Of a stretch of 64,000 nucleotides of DNA, positions 18,615 to 28,204 are shown in pieces. Numbering within the stretch: position 1 is the stretch's first letter; the number at the start of each line of letters is the position of its first letter. Source of the DNA: a bacterium (GTDB lineage Bacteria > Myxococcota_A > UBA9160 > SZUA-336); the NCBI GenBank assembly GCA_024226335.1, contig JAAELY010000270.1:16426-80425 (forward strand), in the 5' to 3' direction. A program made the translations under genes and the position numbers. The notes below the pieces were generated by a model that saw only the letters and a program-made list of their open reading frames with translations, was not told where the DNA came from and did not search any database.

Positions 18615-18724
18615 ACTCGGAAGCCCAGCTCTGGCAGCTCCACAACTGGATGCTCGACCAGCTCGCGAAAGACTAGCCCGTTCGAAGATTCACTTTCCAA
18701 ACGGAAGGTCAGATCCGCGCAGGC

Positions 18725-19567
18725 TCAACCGATCCGGTTCTTGACCTCCGCGTACTGATCGAGGATTGCCACGACCTTTTCTCGATCCACCGGTGGCAGT
18801 CCAAATACGCAGCGCGTGATGCCCGCATCGCGGAATTTCTCCAGCACCTCGGGTGTGGCCGGACAGGCGAATACCGAGACCTCGAGTTTCTCGGGATCTC
18901 GTCCGGCTTCTTCGGCCATCTTGCGGAACTCCGGCAGGTATTCCTTAATGTCGTCGCGCCCGTAGATCGGCATCCAGCCGTTGCCGAAGCGGATCGCTCG
19001 TTTGGCGGCGCCCGGAAAGCCTCCGCCGACGTGGATCGGTGGATGGGGTTGTTGAACCGGCTTGGGCCAGGCGAACATGGCGTCGAAATTCACGAACTCA
19101 CCGTGGTACTCGGCCTGGTCTTGTGACCAGATGGCCTGCATGGCTTCGATACGTTCGCGAATCAGCTTGAAGCGGCGTTTGAAATCCGTGCCGTGGTCTT
19201 CCATTTCTTCGGCATTCCAGCCGGCGCCCACGCCAAATAGCACCCGCCCCTTCGACACGTGATCCAGCGAAGCGACTTCCTTTGCGGTGTGGATCGGGTC
19301 CCGCTGGACCACCAGGCAGATGCCGGTCGCCAGTTTGATCCGGCTGGTCACTGAGGCCGCAGATGCCAGTGCAACGAACGGATCGAGGGTGTCGTAGTAC
19401 ATCTTGGGTAGTTCGCTGCCTCCGGGCCAGGGAGACTTGCGAGACGCCGGGATATGGGAGTGCTCGGCGAACCAGAGGGATTCAAAGCCTCGTTCCTCGG
19501 CGGAAACCGCCAGATCGGCGGGGGAGATCGAGTAGTCGGTCGGAAATATCGTGACACCGTATTTCAT
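18725..19567 (-). CDS. LLM-class F420-dependent oxidoreductase
   Basis: This 280-residue protein is a luciferase-like TIM-barrel oxidoreductase of the group usually assigned to cofactor F420. Marks are the N-terminal MKYGVTIFPTDYSI, AEHSHIPASR, the strand LATGICLVVQRDPIHTAKEVA, then SKGRVLFGVGAGWNAEEM and HVGGGFPGAAKRAIR. The substrate is unknown. It is divergent from the threonine ammonia-lyase gene with about 70 bp between the starts. A related but distinct enzyme is at 62627. Confidence 0.92.
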   Translation of the reverse strand: MKYGVTIFPTDYSISPADLAVSAEERGFESLWFAEHSHIPASRKSPWPGGSELPKMYYDTLDPFVALASAASVTSRIKLATGICLVVQRDPIHTAKEVASLDHVSKGRVLFGVGAGWNAEEMEDHGTDFKRRFKLIRERIEAMQAIWSQDQAEYHGEFVNFDAMFAWPKPVQQPHPPIHVGGGFPGAAKRAIRFGNGWMPIYGRDDIKEYLPEFRKMAEEAGRDPEKLEVSVFACPATPEVLEKFRDAGITRCVFGLPPVDREKVVAILDQYAEVKNRIG

Positions 19568-19640
19568 GGGGGCTCCTTCGATCAGCGATTGCGGAGATTA
19601 TGGATTACGCTTCAGCAGAGATTCAAGCGGGGGCTCGAGT

Positions 19641-20840
19641 GTGGCGGTGACCTTCAAAGACGTGAGCAACGCCGCCGACGTGGTTCGCGATCACGTCGAG
19701 CGCACGCCGACCAAGCTCTCGCGCACTCTGTCTCGGATTTCCGGTGCCCAGGTGTTTCTCAAATTCGAGAACCTGCAGTTCACCGGCGCATTCAAGGAGC
19801 GTGGCGCGCTGGTCAAGCTGGATTCATTGCTCCCATCGGAGCGCGAATCAGGTGTGATTGCGCTGTCCGCAGGCAATCACGCACAGGGTGTGGCCTATCA
19901 CGCGAAGCGGCTCGGAATTCACGCGACGATCGTCATGCCGAGATTCACTCCCAACGTGAAGGTGGAGCACACTCGCGTGCTCGGCGCCGAAGTGCTGCTG
20001 GTCGGGGATGATCTGGAGCAAGCGCGCGCTCACGCGCACGAACTCGCGCGGACTCGTGGATTGGTGCTGATCCATCCCTACGACGATGAACGGGTGATCG
20101 CCGGCCAGGGAACGATCGCACTCGAGATGCTCGAAGATCAACCCGAGATCGACACACTGCTGATTCCGATCGGGGGCGGTGGGCTGATTTCGGGCAACGC
20201 GATAGCCGCACACGGAATTCGCAGCGATATCGACGTGGTCGGGGCGCAGGTCGACTCCTATGCCTCGATGCGGCAAGTGATGCGAAACGAGCCGGTCGAT
20301 TGCGGCGGTGCGACGATCGCCGAGGGCATCGCTGTGGCGCAGCCGGGGAAGTTGACCGTACCGATCGTGCGCGAGCACGTTCGCGACATACTCCTGGTAA
20401 ACGACGAACAGATCGAAGAATCCGTCCGCCTGTTGCTCGAGATCGAGAAGACCGTGGTCGAAGGTGCCGGAGCGGCCGGGCTTGCGGCGCTGTTGAGGCA
20501 TCCAGACCAGTTTGCCGGAAGACGGGTCGGCTTGATTCTCTCCGGTGGCAACATCGATCCGCTCGTTCTCTCTTCGATCATTCAGCGCGGTCTGGTGCGT
20601 TCCTCGCGCCTGGCGCGCATCAAGGTCGAGTTACGCGACGTTCCCGGAGTGTTGGCCGAGATCTCGCGTATCATCGGAGAGGCCGACGGCAATGTGGTCG
20701 AGGTGCATCACCAGCGCGCATTTACTACAGCGCCGCTGAGTCGTGCAGAGGTGTTGTTCGTGCTGGAGACGCGCGGAGACGACCATCTGGCCAAGATCAT
20801 CGAAACCCTGCAAGAAGCCGGTTTCCCGACGCACGTCTGA
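19641..20840 (+). CDS. ilvA: Threonine ammonia-lyase with C-terminal ACT domain
   Basis: This PLP enzyme converts L-threonine to 2-oxobutanoate and ammonia. Lys52 in TGAFKERGAL binds PLP, SAGNHAQGVAY and a GGGGLISG phosphate-binding loop follow, and IVEGAG-like VVEGAGAAGLAAL is also present. Residues from about 325 form one ACT domain (IKVELRDVPGVLAEISRIIGE), as in short, often catabolic or AMP-regulated forms. I place the start at a GTG at 19641, after GGGGG; an alternative GTG is six bases on. The frame opens at 19551, but that start would overlap the divergent gene. A serine-racemase-like activity is a less likely alternative. Confidence 0.92.
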   Translation: MAVTFKDVSNAADVVRDHVERTPTKLSRTLSRISGAQVFLKFENLQFTGAFKERGALVKLDSLLPSERESGVIALSAGNHAQGVAYHAKRLGIHATIVMPRFTPNVKVEHTRVLGAEVLLVGDDLEQARAHAHELARTRGLVLIHPYDDERVIAGQGTIALEMLEDQPEIDTLLIPIGGGGLISGNAIAAHGIRSDIDVVGAQVDSYASMRQVMRNEPVDCGGATIAEGIAVAQPGKLTVPIVREHVRDILLVNDEQIEESVRLLLEIEKTVVEGAGAAGLAALLRHPDQFAGRRVGLILSGGNIDPLVLSSIIQRGLVRSSRLARIKVELRDVPGVLAEISRIIGEADGNVVEVHHQRAFTTAPLSRAEVLFVLETRGDDHLAKIIETLQEAGFPTHV

Positions 20841-20896
20841 GGGTTGAGCATCTCGGTTGCGCATTCCCGAGTGTCGCAACTGACTCAAGTGTGTCC

Positions 20897-20931
20897 CATC
20901 GGTCGCCGATGACCCATCTGTCAGCTGATGG
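20897..20931. repeat. Two small adjacent hairpins upstream of the FHA gene
   Basis: CATCGG / CCGATG (6 bp, loop TCG, 20897-20911) and CCATC / GATGG (5 bp, 8-base loop, 20914-20931) lie between the threonine ammonia-lyase stop and the FHA start. They may be a weak terminator or leader structure. The stems are short. Confidence 0.25.
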
Positions 20932-20938
20932 CTCTTCA

Positions 20939-21352
20939 ATGACGGATGGGAATATGAAAGACGGAAAGACCCGAGAGATACTCAGTTCGCAACGGGGAAC
21001 CGATGGTTTCCTTTCGCTGTATCGCGTCACTCTAGTGGTCGTGCAGGGCGGAGCGGAAGGATCGGAGTTCGAGATCGAGAACGAGCGCGTAACGCTGGGT
21101 CGCGGGATCGATGCTGATCTGAGATTCGAAGACGATACGCTTTCGCAGATCCATATGGCTCTGGAAGTTGCTGCCGACCTCGTACGGGTTCGCGACCTCG
21201 ACAGCACCAACGGCGTGCACGTCAACGGAGCCGAGGTAAAGCTGGCCGATCTGAAGCACGGCGATCGGATCGAGGCCGGTGGCTACACATTCCTGATTCT
21301 GATCGACGAACGAGAGCCACAGACGCGCACCATCCGCTACTTCGAAGAGTAG
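20939..21352 (+). CDS. Small FHA-domain protein
   Basis: This protein of about 137 residues is a single FHA domain preceded by a polar N-terminal tail of about 25 residues rich in Ser and Thr. FHA domains bind phosphothreonine. Visible marks are VTLGRGIDADLRF, LSQIHMALEV (Gln where most FHA domains have Arg-x-x-His context) and DLDSTNGVHVNG. The end reads TRTIRYFEE. A Ser/Thr kinase starts 26 bp downstream, so the pair probably forms one signalling unit. The layout recalls GarA/OdhI-type switch proteins, but their N-terminal phosphosite is not evident. ATGs at 20939 and 20954 are both possible starts. Confidence 0.85.
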   Translation: MTDGNMKDGKTREILSSQRGTDGFLSLYRVTLVVVQGGAEGSEFEIENERVTLGRGIDADLRFEDDTLSQIHMALEVAADLVRVRDLDSTNGVHVNGAEVKLADLKHGDRIEAGGYTFLILIDEREPQTRTIRYFEE

Positions 21353-21378
21353 GTTGCCGCTCCTTAGCGGGTGATCTC

Positions 21379-22545
21379 ATGAAAGAAAGCGGTCCAAAAA
21401 AGATAGGTGGCTTCGAGGTCGAGTCGGAGCTGGGGCAGGGCGGAATGGGGATTGTCTTGCTCGGCCGACAGGTGAGTCTCGGTCGGCCGGCGGTGTTGAA
21501 GAAGCTGCATCGGGATCTCGCGGACTCCGCTGAGATCAACGAGCGTTTCGAACGCGAGGCTCGAACGGCAGCGGCTCTGCACCATCCCAACGTAGTGGCC
21601 GTCTACGACCGCTTTTCCTGGCGCGGTCACACCTATATCGCCCAGGAATACGTGGAAGGGCTCGATCTGCGGACTGCGCTGGAACGGGTGCCTCACATCC
21701 CCGCCCGCATCGCCGCGCTGATCACACTCGAGGTCGCTCGAGGCCTCGAAGCAATTCACTTTCACGGTACGGTGCACCGGGATCTAAAGCCTGCGAACAT
21801 CCTCCTTGGCCGTAACGGTGAAGTGAAGATCGCAGACTTCGGAATCGCGCTGGAGCGATCCGGGTCGGCGCTCACGAAACCCGGTATCGCAATCGGCACA
21901 CCTGCCTATATGTCCCCAGAGCAGATGCGCGGTGAGCGTGTGGACGAGCGGGGAGATCTGTTCTCGCTGGCTGTGGTTCTCTACGAGATGTTGTCCGGCA
22001 ACCTTCCGTATGCCGGGTCGAGTGACGCCGATACCGAAGCCTTGCTGAGCCGAGTCGAACGCGAGCACTACGAACCCCTGCGAAAAATCGCCCGCCGCAC
22101 TCCGCGCTACTTGTCTCGCATAGTGGGTACCTGTCTGCACGCACGCGCCTGCCAGCGCTTCGAGACGGCCAGAGTCTTGCGTCGTCTGCTCGAACGGAAT
22201 CTCGGCTGTCGTTCACCCGCCGACGTTGCGTCGGAGATCGCGGAGTGGTTATCCGAAGCGGGACTGATCGAGAGGTCTCCAGATCAAACCGAGATCCGGC
22301 CGTACCAACAGCGGCCGCCCGGAGTGCTCTCGCGCGCGGCTGCGCTGGGAGCGGTTGCGTTCGTTCTCGGATCCGTGCTCTGGATAGGGGAGCAGCACAC
22401 AGGAGCCAGCATCGAACCCGCCGAGCCCGCGATAGATGAAATGTCCAACAACTCGCTGTCCTCGCTGGAGCCTGAAGTTCCCGTCGACCTGGCCCCGAAA
22501 TTGGAGACCCAGGAGGTCTCCGAGGCTTCTCGCAAATCGTTCTGA
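21379..22545 (+). CDS. Membrane-anchored Ser/Thr protein kinase (Hanks type)
   Basis: This 388-residue kinase has an N-terminal catalytic domain: glycine loop GQGGMGIVLLG (19-29), the beta-3 Lys in AVLKKL (41 or 42), catalytic HRDLKPAN (133-140), DFG (153-155) and SPE in place of APE (179-181). A single transmembrane helix spans about 319-337 and leaves a short Ser/Glu/Pro-rich tail of about 50 residues outside the membrane. It has no PASTA or other sensor domain. It follows the FHA gene by 26 bp and precedes a glycosyltransferase by 54 bp. The FHA protein is a likely partner or substrate. Confidence 0.95.
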   Translation: MKESGPKKIGGFEVESELGQGGMGIVLLGRQVSLGRPAVLKKLHRDLADSAEINERFEREARTAAALHHPNVVAVYDRFSWRGHTYIAQEYVEGLDLRTALERVPHIPARIAALITLEVARGLEAIHFHGTVHRDLKPANILLGRNGEVKIADFGIALERSGSALTKPGIAIGTPAYMSPEQMRGERVDERGDLFSLAVVLYEMLSGNLPYAGSSDADTEALLSRVEREHYEPLRKIARRTPRYLSRIVGTCLHARACQRFETARVLRRLLERNLGCRSPADVASEIAEWLSEAGLIERSPDQTEIRPYQQRPPGVLSRAAALGAVAFVLGSVLWIGEQHTGASIEPAEPAIDEMSNNSLSSLEPEVPVDLAPKLETQEVSEASRKSF

Positions 22546-22599
22546 GTCCCTCGTTCTGCTGGATTGGCTCTGCTTTCTCTCCTAGAATCGAGATCCGAG

Positions 22600-23349
22600 A
22601 TGCCCAAGTCGATTCTCGTCGTTCCGTGCTACAACGAAGCGAGCCGCCTCCAACCCGAGGCGTTTCAGCGCTATGTCGTCGAAGACCCGGCGACCCGCAT
22701 CCTGTTCGTCAACGACGGAAGCACGGACACCACGCTGGAGGTCCTGCACAAGCTCGAAGCTTCCGATCCGGCGCACCTGGGCGTCTTGGATCTGCAACCC
22801 AACCGCGGAAAAGCCGAAGCCGTGCGTCGGGGCATGCTCGCCGCGTTTGCGGACTCTCCTCAGTACGTGGGTTACTGGGATGCGGATCTCGCAACGCCAC
22901 TCGAGGAGTTTCCGGACTTCGTGCACCTGCTGGACGAGGAGGCTGGGCGTGAAGTCATCTTCGGTGCACGCGTGGCTCTGCTCGGACGTCAGATTCACCG
23001 CCGCGCCATTCGTCACTACCTGGGGCGAGTTTTTGCGACCGTGGTTTCCAATGTGCTGGACCTCCGCATCTACGATACGCAATGCGGAGCCAAGTTGTTC
23101 AGAGCCTCCGATGATATGAAGGCACTCTTTGAAGAGCCCTTCTCCACGAACTGGGTCTTCGACGTGGAGATTCTCGCGCGGCTCATTCGTAGTCGACGCA
23201 ATACGGATAAGCCGCAACCAGCCCAGATAATCTGCGAGCACCCGTTGAAATGCTGGCGGGATGTCGCCGGTTCGAAGGTGAGAAGCGTCGACTTTTTTCG
23301 CGCACTTGCCGAAATCGCACTCATCTATCGCCGCTACCTAGCGACCTGA
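22600..23349 (+). CDS. Family 2 glycosyltransferase (dolichyl-phosphate glucosyltransferase-like)
   Basis: This 249-residue GT2 enzyme has PCYNEASRL near the N-terminus, FVNDGSTDTT for nucleotide binding, WDADLATPL carrying the metal-binding DxD, and DTQCGAKLFR, which is typical of the ALG5/DPG-synthase subgroup that glycosylates polyprenyl phosphates. No transmembrane segment is seen in the C-terminal part. I chose the ATG at 22600, directly before the family-conserved PKSILVVPCYN; an in-frame start at 22564 adds 12 poor residues. Its link to the upstream kinase is by position only. It ends where the convergent aminotransferase ends. Confidence 0.9.
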   Translation: MPKSILVVPCYNEASRLQPEAFQRYVVEDPATRILFVNDGSTDTTLEVLHKLEASDPAHLGVLDLQPNRGKAEAVRRGMLAAFADSPQYVGYWDADLATPLEEFPDFVHLLDEEAGREVIFGARVALLGRQIHRRAIRHYLGRVFATVVSNVLDLRIYDTQCGAKLFRASDDMKALFEEPFSTNWVFDVEILARLIRSRRNTDKPQPAQIICEHPLKCWRDVAGSKVRSVDFFRALAEIALIYRRYLAT

Positions 23350-24489
23350 GAGCATTTTCCCGAGGCGTCGGAGCGCTTCCCTGATCTCCTCTTCGCTGCG
23401 CGTGACGGAGAACCGGATATACCCCTCTCCGGCCTTCCCGAAGTCGATCCCGGGCGTCAAGGCGACATGGGCTTTCTCGAGGATCTCGAAGGCAAAGTGG
23501 CGGGAATCCGCATCGAAGCGCGTTGCATTCGCGAACACGTAGAACGCGCCCCGCGGAGCGCAGGAAACTTCAAAGCCCAGCGCGCGCACACCGTCGAGCA
23601 GGAGTCTGCGTCGGGTCTCGTAGGCCGTACGGATATCTCGTGTCGTGGCGGCGCCGTGTTTCAGGGCGGCGATTCCAGCCCTCTGGACGAAGCTCGTTGC
23701 GGAGATGAACAGGTTCTGCGCCAGGCTCTGGAGGGGTCGCATGGCTTCGATCGGAGCGATCAAGTAGCCGAGCCGAAAACCGGTCATCGCGTAGCGTTTG
23801 GAGAAGCCGTCGAGCACGAATACATCCGCGTCGAGTGAAAGCCCCGAACAGACCTCGGTTCCGTCGTACACCAGTCCGTCATAGATCTCGTCGCTGACGA
23901 TCGGGACACCCAGCGCGGCAATCGCCTCGAGTGTTTCGCGATCCTGTACGGCACCTGTCGGGTTTGCAGGTGAGTTGATCAGGATCGCGCGTGTGCGGGG
24001 CGTGATGGCCTGTCGAACGGCGTCTGGATCCAGGCGATATCCGTCACCCGGAGAGGTCCGGACCAGAATCGGCTTGCCACCAGCGAGTCGGATCAAATCC
24101 GGGTAGCAAGCGTAATGCGGAGTTCCCAGGACGACCTCATCGCCGTGTTCTACCAACAGCGAGAAGACCAGTACCATGGCGGGCGAGGTTCCGTTGGTGA
24201 CGATCACGCAATCGGGGTCGACGACGCTACCGTGGCGGCGTTCCTGATCCGCGGCAATCGCCTCTCTCAACTCGAGCAGGCCGCGACTATCTGTGTAGCG
24301 GGGTTGGTTCTCGTTCATGTCCGCCCGACACGCGTCGACTGCCGCCTGCGGTGGTGGAAACTCGGGCTCGCCTACCTCCAGATGGATGATGTTCACACCG
24401 CTGCGTTCGAGCACCAGGGCGCGTTCCATCACTTCCATTGCGAGGAAGGGTTCGACCTGGCGGGCACGACTTGAAAACATCAGAGACAT
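23338..24489 (-). CDS. Class I/II pyridoxal-phosphate aminotransferase
   Basis: This 383-residue aminotransferase has ISSNSPANPTG-like INSPANPTGAV, VSDEIYDGLVY with the PLP-binding Asp/Tyr, and the Schiff-base Lys in LDGFSKRYAMTGFRLGY. The fold-type I signature places it with aspartate/aromatic/alanine-like aminotransferases; the substrate cannot be fixed. I start it at 24489, where the family-like SSRARQVEPF begins; the frame continues to 24615 and would overlap the upstream YIP1 gene. Its last 12 bases overlap the convergent glycosyltransferase. Confidence 0.92.
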   Translation of the reverse strand: MSLMFSSRARQVEPFLAMEVMERALVLERSGVNIIHLEVGEPEFPPPQAAVDACRADMNENQPRYTDSRGLLELREAIAADQERRHGSVVDPDCVIVTNGTSPAMVLVFSLLVEHGDEVVLGTPHYACYPDLIRLAGGKPILVRTSPGDGYRLDPDAVRQAITPRTRAILINSPANPTGAVQDRETLEAIAALGVPIVSDEIYDGLVYDGTEVCSGLSLDADVFVLDGFSKRYAMTGFRLGYLIAPIEAMRPLQSLAQNLFISATSFVQRAGIAALKHGAATTRDIRTAYETRRRLLLDGVRALGFEVSCAPRGAFYVFANATRFDADSRHFAFEILEKAHVALTPGIDFGKAGEGYIRFSVTRSEEEIREALRRLGKMLSGR

Positions 24490-24548
24490 GGCTACAGGTT
24501 CGGGCTCCGGTCGGGCGAGTGTCAACTCGTCGTGTTGTCTGTTCAGGT

Positions 24549-25100
24549 CTACGTGAAAACTAGCGTCATTGCCAGTGCGGCCAGAGCCAGGCTGAGTACG
24601 CCGCCGATCAGGCATACTCCGATCGCCCGAAACCGGCCCGTGTAGTCGAGTGCCTGGCGCACGGCGACCACCATTGCAGCCAGCATCCAGATGTGAGCCA
24701 CAGCGAGTAACGCTGTCTGCAAACCCGGGATCGGCAGGATGGCTCCAGCGCGGATGATTCCGGGAGCGCTCGAAAAACCGATCGTGCGCAGGACTTCACC
24801 GACGCTGCTCCGGGTTTGAGGCTCGGGCAGTAGTTTCGTACCTATCAGATACGTCAGCAGCACCCAGAAGTACCAGCCAATCAGCGATACGACCGTCATT
24901 CCGATCAGGGCCTCCGTTCCACCGCTGGGAAGGGCTCCGATTCCTGCGGCCGTCGATGAGAGCACGACCGCGCCAGTCGCTTGCAGCGTCGCGCTCGAAT
25001 CGGCTTCGACCTCTTCGTAGACTTCGACCTCGAGCATGGCGGCGCGCAGCATCCGCTTGTGAAAACCGCTACGAGAGGCGCCCTCCGGTGGCTCTTCCAT
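24549..25100 (-). CDS. YIP1-family membrane protein
   Basis: This 183-residue protein has about five transmembrane helices after a charged N-terminus. The pattern LIGWYFWVLLTYLIGTKLLPEP, then GEVLRTIGFSSAPGIIRAG and WMLAAMVVAVRQALDY, is that of YIP1-domain proteins, in which this last motif is highly conserved. Function in bacteria is unknown. It sits 8 bp after the metallophosphoesterase and 59 bp before the aminotransferase, all on the minus strand. Confidence 0.87.
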   Translation of the reverse strand: MEEPPEGASRSGFHKRMLRAAMLEVEVYEEVEADSSATLQATGAVVLSSTAAGIGALPSGGTEALIGMTVVSLIGWYFWVLLTYLIGTKLLPEPQTRSSVGEVLRTIGFSSAPGIIRAGAILPIPGLQTALLAVAHIWMLAAMVVAVRQALDYTGRFRAIGVCLIGGVLSLALAALAMTLVFT

Positions 25101-25108
25101 CCGGAGCC

Positions 25109-26329
25109 TCAGGCACTCGGGTAGACGGCAAAGCTGCGGTCTCTCAGCGAACCCAGCGAAAACATCCGATATCCACCGTTGAAGAATCCCCTACAGTGAC
25201 GCGAGTGTGCGAGCGCACGCCGGGTGGATGTTCTGCGGGCTTCCTGCCGGAAATGCCCGTCGTCGTACAGGGAGTAGTGAGCGAAGCCGCCCGGGTAGTC
25301 CTTGACGCAATGCACTTCGATGAGGGGTACGGGTCCCGAACGGGAATCCACACGAACGCGATTTCGATGGGTATGCCCGATCAGCACACCATGTACCTGT
25401 GGGTTGCGCGAGAGCAGATCGAAAAAGCGCAGAGAGTGTTCGGGAGTGATTCCGATCGAATTGGGATAACTATCGACGTGCTCCGGTGGGACCGGCTGAT
25501 GGTGCATGAGCAATAGCGTCGGGGTGTGGAGATCTCGGGATTCCTCGAGCTGTCGCTCCAGCCACTTGATCCGTTCCTCCGGAAAAACTCCGTGGTGTTC
25601 CCCCGGTTCGACCGTATCGAGCAAGATCATGCGCCAGCCCGCGAGGTCGACGGCTCTCGGCGCGCGCGGTTGATTCAGGAGTGCGTAGCCGTCGACCTCC
25701 TGGTCGACTTCTAGCGCGTAATGGTCGTGGTTTCCCAGGAAGGCGTGATGCGGCTTTTCGAAGCCCGCGAAGGTCCTCGCGGCGTTCTCGAACTGCTCCG
25801 TCCGTCCGCGATCGGCGATATCGCCCTTGATGAAGATCATGTCGACATCCGCGCGATTGATTTCGGATACGACGTCTTCATTCATCAGCTGCCAGTAGGG
25901 AATTGCCGCACCATCCGCCTGAACTGAGGGGAAACCCGGTGCATCATCACCGTAGTTTCCGTCATCCAGCAGGGTGCCACCAAATTTCGGCTCGCCGAAG
26001 TGCAGGTCGTTGATCGTTGCAAAAGTGGCGACGCGCTTTGCACTGGTGCCGGGCAGGGTGCGAGCCAGCGGCGAGAAGTAGTTGTCCGGCTCCGGCATCT
26101 CGGCACCCTGAACTTCGATACCGATACTGTACTCGGTGTCAGGGGTAAGTCCTTCGATGCGAACGTGACGCGTACCTGCGTGGCCCTCGCAGGTCGCGCG
26201 GGTTTCGCCGTTGAGTAGAATCCGGGCCGTTGCGTCCACGAGACCCGATTCGTCTTCCACGTCGAAATACAGGGTGATGCTATCGGCCGTGACGCCGAAA
26301 AGCTCCGGATGGGTGATTTGAAGCTTCAT
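25109..26329 (-). CDS. Calcineurin-like metallophosphoesterase with N-terminal fibronectin-III-like domain
   Basis: This protein of about 406 residues has a beta-rich N-terminal domain (about 1-95, ending TPDTEYSIGIEV). It is followed by a dimetal phosphoesterase core: INDLHFGEP, FIKGDIADRG, FLGNHDHYAL, LLMHHQPVPP and GVLIGHTHRNRV. The set resembles Icc/CpdA and 3',5'-cyclic nucleotide phosphodiesterases, but other phosphoesters are possible. The last 45 residues are an unusual basic extension. No signal peptide is seen with the ATG at 26329, whereas the longer frame from 26374 looks unnatural. It lies 87 bp after a hybrid histidine kinase. Confidence 0.9.
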   Translation of the reverse strand: MKLQITHPELFGVTADSITLYFDVEDESGLVDATARILLNGETRATCEGHAGTRHVRIEGLTPDTEYSIGIEVQGAEMPEPDNYFSPLARTLPGTSAKRVATFATINDLHFGEPKFGGTLLDDGNYGDDAPGFPSVQADGAAIPYWQLMNEDVVSEINRADVDMIFIKGDIADRGRTEQFENAARTFAGFEKPHHAFLGNHDHYALEVDQEVDGYALLNQPRAPRAVDLAGWRMILLDTVEPGEHHGVFPEERIKWLERQLEESRDLHTPTLLLMHHQPVPPEHVDSYPNSIGITPEHSLRFFDLLSRNPQVHGVLIGHTHRNRVRVDSRSGPVPLIEVHCVKDYPGGFAHYSLYDDGHFRQEARRTSTRRALAHSRHCRGFFNGGYRMFSLGSLRDRSFAVYPSA

Positions 26330-26416
26330 TCCCAAAGAGTAGACGGAGAACGGGTCCGCGCACAAGCGGAACACTTCTGGATGCAGACCGGAAATCCAGT
26401 GGCGACTGCAGGCCGG

Positions 26417-28204
26417 CTAGGAACCTTCCGACTGGCCCTTCGCGATGAATTCCGCAACCAGTCGCAGTAGTTCATCCCTGATGATCGGCTTCGTCGTGTA
26501 CTCGTCGCAACCGATTCCGAGGCACTTCTCGCGATCGCCGGTCATGGTCTGCGCGGTCAGGGCAATGATCGGTCCCTGGTAGCCGTCGCGTCGCAGGGCT
26601 CTCGTGGCGTCATAGCCGTCCATCTCGGGCATCTGCATGTCCATCAGGATCACGTCGAAGGGATCTCCCGCATCCAGAGCTGCCGCCGCTTTCTCGTAGG
26701 CGACCAGGCCGTTCTCGGCTACGGTCACAGAGAGTCCGGCCTTCTTCAGGACCAGTGAGATGAGTTTCTGATTGTCCGGTCCGTCTTCAGCAAGCAGAAC
26801 TCTGCCTTCGATGTTCTGCACGGGGACCTGGACCTTCAGCTCTTCCTTGGGGGCTGCGATGATCTCCGTCTCGTCGTCGGCCTCGATGATCTCGATCCCT
26901 TCGAGCGAACCGGTCGAGACCGTCACGCGAAACACGCTTCCGCTTTTGGGTGCACTTTCCACGGTGATGTCGCCGCCAAGCATCTGCGCGAGCTTCTTCG
27001 AAATCGCCAGGCCCAGTCCCGTGCCGCCGAACCGGCGTGTCATGGAGTTGTCGGCCTGCGTGAACGCGTCGAAGATCTTGTCCTGCTGTTCATCGTTGAG
27101 GCCGATGCCCGTGTCCAGCACCTCGAAAGCGATCACCGGGTTGCGAAAGCCCGCTGGGTCGACCAGTCCGACCCGGATGGTGACCCAGCCGAATTCCGTG
27201 AACTTGATCGCGTTACCGGCAAGATTGAGCAGTACCTGCCTAAGCCGTGTTGGATCGGTGTGAATCGTCACCGGAACGGCTCCGCGGAATTTGCCTTCCA
27301 GGCGAAGCTGTTTCTCGATGGCGCGCGGGCGCAGCAACTGAATCACGTCCTGCACGAGAGCAGCCGGTGAGCAGGGGATGCGTTCGAGCGGAAGCTTCCC
27401 AGCTTCGATCTTCGACAGATCCAGAATGTCGTTGATGATCGTCAGAAGGTGCTCGCCATTGCGCTTGATCGTGACCAGCGCCGGATCCGGATATTCTGCA
27501 CCGGCGGCGGCCTGTTCCTCCAGGAGCTCGTCGGTGAATCCCAAAATGGCGGTCAGGGGTGTGCGAATCTCGTGACTCATGATCGCGAGGAACTCGGATT
27601 TCGAGACTGCCGCGTCCTCGGCACTGCGGCGCGCGGCCTCCGATGCGGTAAGGGCGTATTCGGTCGCGTCTCGCGCATCTTCGGCTCTGCTGCGCGCTGA
27701 TTCCGCAGCGAACTGCGCGTTGTACAACTCCGCCCAGGCGTGGCGTTGTGACTGGCAGGCCAGCGCGCCGATGCCCCCAAAGACCATGCAGATGCCCATC
27801 CCGCCCGCCGCGCCGATCTCTTCGATGCCGGTCGTGAATTGCACCGAATAGGCGTACAGCGCCCCGACCCAGATTCCCAGAAGCACCGACATCTGCGGAC
27901 GCCACGGTGCGAGTGCGGCGACGATCAGCGGAACCGCCAGCCCGAAGGTCGGTAGCGGGCTGCGGCCCGAATAGGACTGCCAGCCGGCCATGAACAGGTA
28001 CAAAGAGATGATGGTCGAGATAGCCCAGAGCAATCCCTGGGGATTTTGACCGATGATCCGAAGATGTGAGAACGCGAACAGCGCTCCGATGGATGCGATC
28101 GTGATGCTGCTGTAGATCGTCGTGTGAAGCAGGTCGTCTCCACCTTGCAACACGCGGAGAACGGCAACCAGGGGAAGCAGGACCAGCGCCCACGCGCACG
28201 CCAT
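26417..28204 (-). CDS. Membrane hybrid sensor histidine kinase / response regulator
   Basis: This 595-residue protein has about five or six N-terminal transmembrane helices (1-150) and a helical linker rich in Ala/Arg/Glu (150-205). The dimerisation His211 follows in [16 protein letters not shown]. An HATPase domain comes next ([21 protein letters not shown]), then a receiver domain with Asp522 in [13 protein letters not shown] and the Lys in TTKP. There is no histidine phosphotransfer domain, so a separate Hpt or regulator must take the signal. No periplasmic sensor loop of size is present, so it may sense through the membrane part. GGGGAG precedes the ATG, and no other start codon lies upstream before a stop. 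Confidence 0.95.
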   Translation of the reverse strand: MACAWALVLLPLVAVLRVLQGGDDLLHTTIYSSITIASIGALFAFSHLRIIGQNPQGLLWAISTIISLYLFMAGWQSYSGRSPLPTFGLAVPLIVAALAPWRPQMSVLLGIWVGALYAYSVQFTTGIEEIGAAGGMGICMVFGGIGALACQSQRHAWAELYNAQFAAESARSRAEDARDATEYALTASEAARRSAEDAAVSKSEFLAIMSHEIRTPLTAILGFTDELLEEQAAAGAEYPDPALVTIKRNGEHLLTIINDILDLSKIEAGKLPLERIPCSPAALVQDVIQLLRPRAIEKQLRLEGKFRGAVPVTIHTDPTRLRQVLLNLAGNAIKFTEFGWVTIRVGLVDPAGFRNPVIAFEVLDTGIGLNDEQQDKIFDAFTQADNSMTRRFGGTGLGLAISKKLAQMLGGDITVESAPKSGSVFRVTVSTGSLEGIEIIEADDETEIIAAPKEELKVQVPVQNIEGRVLLAEDGPDNQKLISLVLKKAGLSVTVAENGLVAYEKAAAALDAGDPFDVILMDMQMPEMDGYDATRALRRDGYQGPIIALTAQTMTGDREKCLGIGCDEYTTKPIIRDELLRLVAEFIAKGQSEGS

